Below are positions 53,221 to 64,000 of a stretch of DNA of 64,000 nucleotides, one piece after another. How positions within the stretch are numbered: the stretch's first letter is position 1; every line of letters begins with the position of its first letter. The translations under genes were made by a program, and so were the position numbers. The DNA comes from Chlorocebus sabaeus (lineage: Eukaryota; Chordata; Mammalia; Primates; Cercopithecidae). Below the pieces are notes generated by a model. It made no database searches, was not told where the DNA came from, and saw nothing but the letters and a program-made list of their open reading frames with translations. Where the stretch lies: the NCBI RefSeq assembly GCF_047675955.1, contig NC_132918.1, positions 92,619,106-92,683,105 of the forward strand. The letters run 5' to 3'.

Positions 53221-53527
53221 GGCCGGGCGCGGTGGCTCACGCTTGGAATCCCAGCACTTTGGGAGGCCGAGGCGGGCGGATCACGAGGTCAGGAGATCGA
53301 GACCATCCTGGCCAACATGGTGAAACCCCGTCTCTACTAAAAAATACAAAAAATTAGCCAGGCGTGGTGGCAGGTGCCTATAGTCCCAGATACTCGGGAG
53401 GCTGAAGCAGGAGAATGACGTGGACCCGGGAGGTGGAGCTTGCAGTGAGCAGCTGTGAGATTGCGCCACTGCACTCCAGCCTGGGGGACAGAGCGAGACT
53501 CCGTCTCAAAAAAAAAAAAAAAAAAAG
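53221..53527 (+). mobile_element. AluY
   Basis: AGAAAAACTGTATTAAT and AGAAAAACTATATTAAT flank it. Confidence 0.93.
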
Positions 53528-53898
53528 GGAAGAAAGAAAAACTATATTAATCCTGGAAATCAGAAATCAGTTTGACACTGCTATCAAGATGTTACCCCTC
53601 TAGAGTAAACCAAAATCCTTTCTGCTTAAATGAGCTTCACAGTGAGAACACCTATGGAGAATTTTGCGTTGTACTGAATGGACAGTGAGTGGTGAGTTTC
53701 CAATGTAAATTCGTCCACAATAAAGTAACTCTGAGAGAGGTGGTGCAAATATGACTCTTGCAACAAAAATCTGATATGCAAAAATTCAAACATATAAAAC
53801 AGAATCTTCATATAAATTTGAAAAAATACTTCAAACTAGCCAGATTTCCTGATGCAGGGGCAGTTTTAGGAGGAAATAGCATCGTATTAAGCAGAATA
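53528..53898. other. Unassigned intronic sequence
   Basis: AT-rich; nothing recognised. Confidence 0.4.
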
Positions 53899-54202
53899 TC
53901 TTTCTTTCTTTTTTTTTAAGATGGAATTTTGCTCTTCTTGCCTAGGCTGGAGTGCAATGACGTGATCTCGGCTCACTGCAACCTCTGTCTCCCGGGTTCA
54001 AGTGATTTTCCTGCCTCAGCCTCCTGTGGCGTAGCTGGGATTACAGGCACATGCCACCACGCCCGGCTAATTTTGTATTTTTAGTAGAGACGGGGGTTTC
54101 TCCATGTTGGTCAGTCTGGTCTTGAACTTCTGACCTCAGGTGATCCACCCGCCTCGGCCTCCTAAAGTGCTGGGATTACCGGCGTGAGCCACTGCACCCG
54201 TC
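53899..54202 (-). mobile_element. AluS
   Basis: TTTAAGATGGAATTTTGCTC to ACTGCACCCGTC. Confidence 0.9.
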
Positions 54203-54445
54203 AATATTTTTCTTTTGATGATGTTGATTCTTTGTTTTCCACTTTCTTAGGTTTGGGGCATAACAGGTAACTGTGCTTCACAAGGGTAAGACAGGGCTAC
54301 GCTTGTGTAGATTCCAGTGCTTTCCTGCTGTTCTGGCTTCTCATTCCTCATGCGAGAAACCCAGTACTCATTCCTGCCACCTTCTTCATCTGGATATCAG
54401 CATCCTCCTAATCCAAACCATTACCAAGGCCTGTGGATTTTGCCT

Positions 54446-54741
54446 TGTTTTTTTCTTTTTTGAGACGGAGTCTTACTTTGTCCCCCAGGCTAGAGTGCAG
54501 TGGCGCCATCTTGGCTCACTGCAGCCTCTGCCTCTGGATTAAAGCGATTCTCCTGCCTCAGCCTCCCGAGTAGCTGGGATTACAGGCACATGCCACCACA
54601 CCTAGCTCATTTTTGTATTTTTATTAGAGATGGGGTTTCACCATGTTGGCCAAGCTGGTCTGGAACTCATGACCTCAGGTGATCCACCCACCTTGGCCTC
54701 CCAAAGTGTTGGGATTACAGGTGTGAGCCAAGGCACCCAGG
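54446..54741 (-). mobile_element. AluS
   Basis: TTTGAGACGGAGTCTTACTT to AAGGCACCCAGGC. Confidence 0.9.
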
Positions 54742-54929
54742 CGGATTTTACCTTCTATTTTTGTATCTCCCAAGTTGGACCTAGTTGTTGCTGTGTTTGT
54801 TTGATTTTTTCCTTGTTTTCTTTTTTGCTTGAACTACTCCAACAAGCACTAAATTGGAAGTGATCTTTTAATTTAAATTTTTTTTTTCTTTCTGATATAC
54901 TGACAGAAGGTTCAGGAAGTGATCTTTGA

Positions 54930-55250
54930 AAATGGAAAATCTGACCATGTCCCTCCCTAGAACCCTTCAATGGTTTCCCATTGCCTTAGGACAAAGAACA
55001 AAATTCTTGACTTGGTCCACAAGGTCTGTATGGTCTGGGCCGTCTGTTCCTCTCTAGACCCAACTACGACTGCCCTTTCCTTGCTCTCTGGGCTCCAGCC
55101 ACAAGGGGCTTCTTTCAGTTCTCCTATGGACTCATGCTCCCTTGCAACTCAGGGTCTTTGCACCTGCTATTCCTTCCAGTGGAACCACTCTTCCCCCACC
55201 TCTTCACCTTGTAAAGTCCCACTGACCCATCACCAGCTTAAGACAGTGTC
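54930..55250 (+). mobile_element. L2 fragment
   Basis: AACCCTTCAATGGTTTCCCA, TTGCCTTAGGACAAAG, GTCTGTATGGTCTGGGCC and TTTGCACCTGCTATTCCTTC. Confidence 0.8.
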
Positions 55251-55546
55251 ATTTTTGTAGGTGAAATCCCTAACATTTTCTGTGCTCTGGGAGACGGGCC
55301 CATATGGAGTATATCCATGGGAAGATTCCAGAAAGAGATTCAGTGTAGGGAAATGAAATCAGGCATTTATTCTCCCTGCTCCTTCTCTGCCAGAATATCA
55401 CTGGTTGGTTCTGTTCCTCTATCAAAGGTCATGGCTCCTGTCAGGCAAAATTCTCTGCAAACGTCTCTCTCTGGTCTTAGGTAACTATTTCTTTCCTAGA
55501 TCCCAGGAGACTCCAGCATCCCTTGTAGTTTCACTCCTGCTTTACC

Positions 55547-55851
55547 TTTTTTTTTTTTTTTTTTTTTTTTTTTGAGACAGTCTCACTCTGTCACCCAGGC
55601 TGGAGTGCAGTGGTGTGATCTCAGCTCACTGAAACCTCCACCTCCTGGGTTCAAGTGATTCTTGTACCTCAGCCTCCCAAGTAGCTGATTACAGGCACAC
55701 ACCACCATGCCTGGCTGATCTTTGTATTTTTAGTAGAGACAGGGTTTCACTATGTTAGCCAGGCTAGTCTCAAACTCCTGACCTTAAATGATCCACCCAC
55801 CTCGGCCTCCTAAAGTGCTGGGATTACAGGCGTGAGCCACCTCGCCCAGCC
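55547..55851 (-). mobile_element. AluS
   Basis: 26-T run, GAGACAGTCTCACTCTGTCA, to CTCGCCCAGCCC. Confidence 0.92.
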
Positions 55852-55899
55852 CATACTTTGTTTTAAAAAGTATTCTGATCATGCTTTACTAATGGGTCA

Positions 55900-56160
55900 T
55901 CACCTGCAGTTTGAAAAATGCCTTAAATGACCCTTGTCCAAGTGATCCTTTCCCTGACTCATCAGGCCAGATCAGGCTTCTGGGCATTCATGCCACTATT
56001 TTCCCGCAGAGCTCGGTTCACAGTTGGTTATGTTTATGTCAGTTTCCCCACTAGATGACTGCTCCACGAAAGCAGCAACATGACAACGATGCTCACAGCT
56101 ATATCAGGTGCTAAGTCTCAGTGCTCAGTAAGTGTTTGTGGAATGAATAATACATGAGCA
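55900..56160 (+). mobile_element. L2/MIR-like fragment
   Basis: CAGTGCTCAGTAAGTGTTTG and GAATGAATAATACATGAG at the end; weak before that. Confidence 0.5.
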
Positions 56161-56379
56161 AATGAATGAAACTCACACTTCATGTGTTACTCCTCCCAGG
56201 AGGACTTACATATAGAACTTTGACAAATTAATATCTAATGGTGAAATTTCTAGCACATTTCTTCCTGGGACAGAGAACACTGGGTGGGGTAGTAGGCTAC
56301 AAGGTACAAGTTCCATTCTGATGTATTTAAGAGAGGATCTGATTTTAAAAGTGACTTATTTACATCTATTTCATACAAC

Positions 56380-56900
56380 TTTGGAGTCATCCTTTACTCC
56401 TCTCTCTCATTCCTCATCCACCAGCAAATCCTGCCAGAATTTAAATATATTCAGAATTCCAGTACTCATCACCTCTGTTTACACAGCATCACCTCTCATC
56501 ATATCACTACAGGAACCTATAATTATCTTCCTGCTGGTGACTTTGCCTCCCTTGAGTCTCAACACAGCGACTTTGTCAATAAGGAAGTCAGATAGAGTCA
56601 CCCTTCTGTTCAGAACCCTTAAATACTTCCTATCTCAAAGAAGGGGAAGCCTCTCTTACATACTTCCCATCTCAAAAGGGGGAAAGCCTCTTTTACAGTG
56701 GCCTCTCTGCCTAATTTTCTCCACAGAAATTATCATCTTCTAACGTGTCATCTATTTTACTTGCTCATTGTCTTGCTCCCCTTCGTAGGATGTAAGCTCC
56801 AGGAGGGCAGAGATTTGTTTGTTTACTGCTGTGTCATCCGACACAAACCATGGTACAGGGTAGCCATTCATTAAACTATTTGTTAAATAAATGAATGAAT
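56380..56900 (+). mobile_element. L2 fragment
   Basis: GTCACCCTTCTGTTCAGAAC, GATGTAAGCTCCAGGAGGGC and ATTTGTTAAATAAATGAATG in L2 order. The 140-codon open frame from 56321 lies inside it. Confidence 0.75.
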
Positions 56901-57118
56901 CCATAGGGTAACCCAAATAAATATGCAATAATTCGGAAATGTGAATCTCTGGCGTCCATTAATCCACCTCTACAAGTATCTACGGAGGACCTATTAGACA
57001 CAGATACGAGGCAGCTAAACGAGCTCTCCTAAAAGGGCGATAAAGCCTCCTGCAGGCAGTCCCTCTCATACCTCGGATCCAAAAAGAAGAATGGAGGTAA
57101 GAACTTAAGTCATTTCAT

Positions 57119-57254
57119 TCTTTTTTTTTTTTTCTTTTGTAGAGATGGGGGAAGGTGGTCTCACTATATTGCCCAGGCTGGTCTCGAACTCCTAGCCTCA
57201 AGCCTCGGTTTCCCAAAGAACTGGGTTTACAGGCGTGAGCCACCGTGCCCAGTC
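57119..57254 (-). mobile_element. Alu left monomer
   Basis: T run, TTTGTAGAGATGGGGGAAGG, to CACCGTGCCCAG; nearest repeat to the promoter on the IQCG side. Confidence 0.85.
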
Positions 57255-57500
57255 TCATTTCTTGAAAGAGATAGATAAGTAGAGGGCAGGAAAAAAGCAT
57301 AGAAAAATAAAAAAGAGAAGGAAGAGGTCCTGCTGCCTTCGTGCTCCCGGCCTTTCTCTTTCATGCTAGGTTAGGATCCCAGAATCCTAACCTAGAATTT
57401 CCGTTCTGTCTATTGCTTGTGGATCGAGGGATATGCACCCGCCTGTTGGCAAATCAATCTTACAATCATTCTTCAGGCAGTGGGAACGTCCTCCACTCAC

Positions 57501-57550
57501 GGTGCGCCTTTCCATCAACAGCGTCCGGTGACGCAGGAAGTAAACTAAGC
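57501..57550 (-). other. IQCG: Probable non-coding exon 1 of IQCG
   Basis: On the minus strand a consensus donor, GTGAGT, directly follows GGCGCACC at 57501. This is the best donor between the X-box and exon 2. The 5' boundary (about 57540-57550) is inferred, because an X-box normally lies at or just upstream of the start site. Only position and splice signal support it. Confidence 0.5.
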
Positions 57551-57551
57551 T

Positions 57552-57565
57552 GTTTCTATGGCAAC
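57552..57565 (-). promoter_or_regulatory. RFX X-box
   Basis: The minus strand reads GTTGCCATAGAAAC, 13 of 14 positions matching the palindromic RFX site GTTGCCATGGAAAC. RFX2/RFX3 sites of this kind mark ciliary gene promoters, which fits IQCG on this side. Confidence 0.8.
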
Positions 57566-57809
57566 GCACAGCTTTGGCGGATTTAGCTGGCTACCATTTT
57601 ACCTTCCCCTGTTCCCAAGTAATACATTTTGCAGCCTACCAAGATGAAAGGACTTAGGAAAATAATTGTAAGAGTGCTCTTGAATGTGGCTTATTTCAGT
57701 GCGAAGACGATTTCCGAGGATCGCTTTTCTGGCGTTTGGAGAAGATGCCTAAATTGAGGGCGGGGTCGAGAGATGTTTAATCCCACAAGGCCACGCGGCG
57801 GGGCCTCGG

Positions 57810-63072
<5,263 letters not shown>

Positions 63073-63240
63073 ATTTTTCTTAAGTGGATTAAAGAACTTA
63101 CTACCTTAAATTGATTTGCTACATGCTTAAAATGATGGAGGTTTCCCGGCATTTTTGGAGTACAAGGAGATCAGAGACGTGATGAAAATTACAGGGCGAG
63201 GTCAGAGATTTAGAAGGGAGCGGGTTTTAATTCGAGTATC

Positions 63241-63508
63241 TTTGACAGAGTCTTGCTCTGTTGCCCATGCTGGAGTGTAGCGGTGCTCACTGCATCCTCA
63301 CATTCAGAGGCTCAAGCAATCCTCCCTTGGCCTTTGAAGTAGCTGGGACCGCAGGTTCATGCCACCATGTCTGGCTCATTTTTAAATTTTTTGTAGAGGG
63401 GGTCTGACTCTTGCCCATGCTGGCTTCAAACTCCTGGGCTCAAGGGGTCCTCCCTCCTTGGCCTCCTGAAGTGCTGGGATTAGAGGTGTGAGCCACCACA
63501 CCCTGCCA
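63241..63508 (-). mobile_element. AluJ
   Basis: TTGACAGAGTCTTGCTCTGT to CACCACACCCTGCC. Confidence 0.87.
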
Positions 63509-63882
63509 AATGCTTTGTAATACTATGCATTTGTTCCGTACAGATTGGGAAACTTAAAATATGAATGGAGATTATATTGATGGGCTTTGGCAGTTCATTT
63601 GGATAGACTGGGATGAGAAGCTCTTGGGGACTGTGACTAGACAAAGCATTCCAGTATATTAAAACAGAATTGAGCCATATTCCACTCATAAAAAGCAGTC
63701 CTATGGTAGGTAGATGGAGGTTGGGAATAGTGCACGGAAAGGTGGCGGCTTTCTTTGGCTTCATGTTTTAATCTGGTATAGTGCAAGATTGCACTTTAAG
63801 GAAATAAGCAGCTCTCCCAAATATTTTAGATTTCTTGGGAATATGCTAAAATAAAACAGCTAAGGCATCAGTTTTGCAGTAT
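63509..63882. other. Intergenic sequence downstream of RPL35A
   Basis: No exon or repeat recognised. Confidence 0.4.
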
Positions 63883-64000
63883 GGTTTTTTTTTTTTTTTT
63901 TTTTTTTGAGATCTTGTTTTGTTGGTCGGGCTGGACTGCAGTGGCATGATTACAGCTTACTGCAACCTCCACCTCCTGGGCTCGGGCAAACCTGCCTCAG
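63883..64000 (-). mobile_element. Alu cut by the window edge
   Basis: T run, TTTGAGATCTTGTTTTGTTG, then the right arm running out at 64000. Confidence 0.9.

Noticed and set aside
56321..56743. 140-codon plus-strand open frame
   Set aside because: Falls within an L2 relic; no conserved domain and no gene signals.

Overview
The window is primate nuclear DNA, most likely from an Old World monkey (macaque, baboon or vervet type). The evidence is the Alu content (about 90 elements or pieces, roughly a third or more of the bases), plus several young AluY copies with variants I associate with cercopithecoid AluYR: GGCTCAAGCCTGTAATC heads or their complement CTTGAGCCACCGCGCC, ACTAGCCGGGCGAGGTGG, and GATCCGGCCACTGC. 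The genus cannot be fixed by eye.

Two protein-coding genes are present, arranged head to head as at human 3q29. IQCG (DRC9, a dynein regulatory complex subunit of motile cilia and sperm flagella) lies on the minus strand and fills most of the window. Nine coding exons, from the ATG at 52696 down to 549, join in frame to give 399 codons. A probable non-coding exon 1 lies near 57501-57550. The last exon(s), with the IQ motif and the Lys-rich C-terminus, are beyond the left edge. RPL35A (60S ribosomal protein eL33) lies on the plus strand at 57810-63072 and is complete: five exons, 110 codons, canonical splice sites and a poly(A) signal. About 250 bp separate the likely start sites. This CpG-rich interval carries an RFX X-box on the IQCG side, and a pyrimidine-rich TOP start and YY1 site on the RPL35A side.

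Layout. 0-5 kb: IQCG exons 10 and 9, Alus, a MIR and a U6 snRNA pseudogene. 5-13 kb: a composite L1 region (older ORF2 pieces around a younger, internally deleted L1 with a tandemly repeated 5'UTR) and a GC-rich block. 13.6-15.8 kb: decayed antisense endogenous retrovirus. 16-24 kb: Alus, exons 8 and 7, and a 12-unit minisatellite with higher-order structure. 24-40 kb: dense Alus, MER/MIR relics, exons 6 and 5, an L1PA 3' end, and an Alu whose core became a 44-bp satellite. 40-53 kb: Alus, exons 4, 3 and 2, a solo LTR splitting an Alu, a GGAA microsatellite and an MLT1-type LTR. 53-57 kb: L2 relics. 57-64 kb: promoter and RPL35A.

I found no previously undescribed gene system. The most notable signals are local: the higher-order minisatellite, the Alu-derived satellite, inverted Alu pairs around IQCG exons 3, 4 and 5, the L1 rearrangements, and the ciliary/ribosomal bidirectional promoter. 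Repeat family names and human comparisons come from memory, not from a search. Repeat boundaries are accurate to about 5-20 bp.
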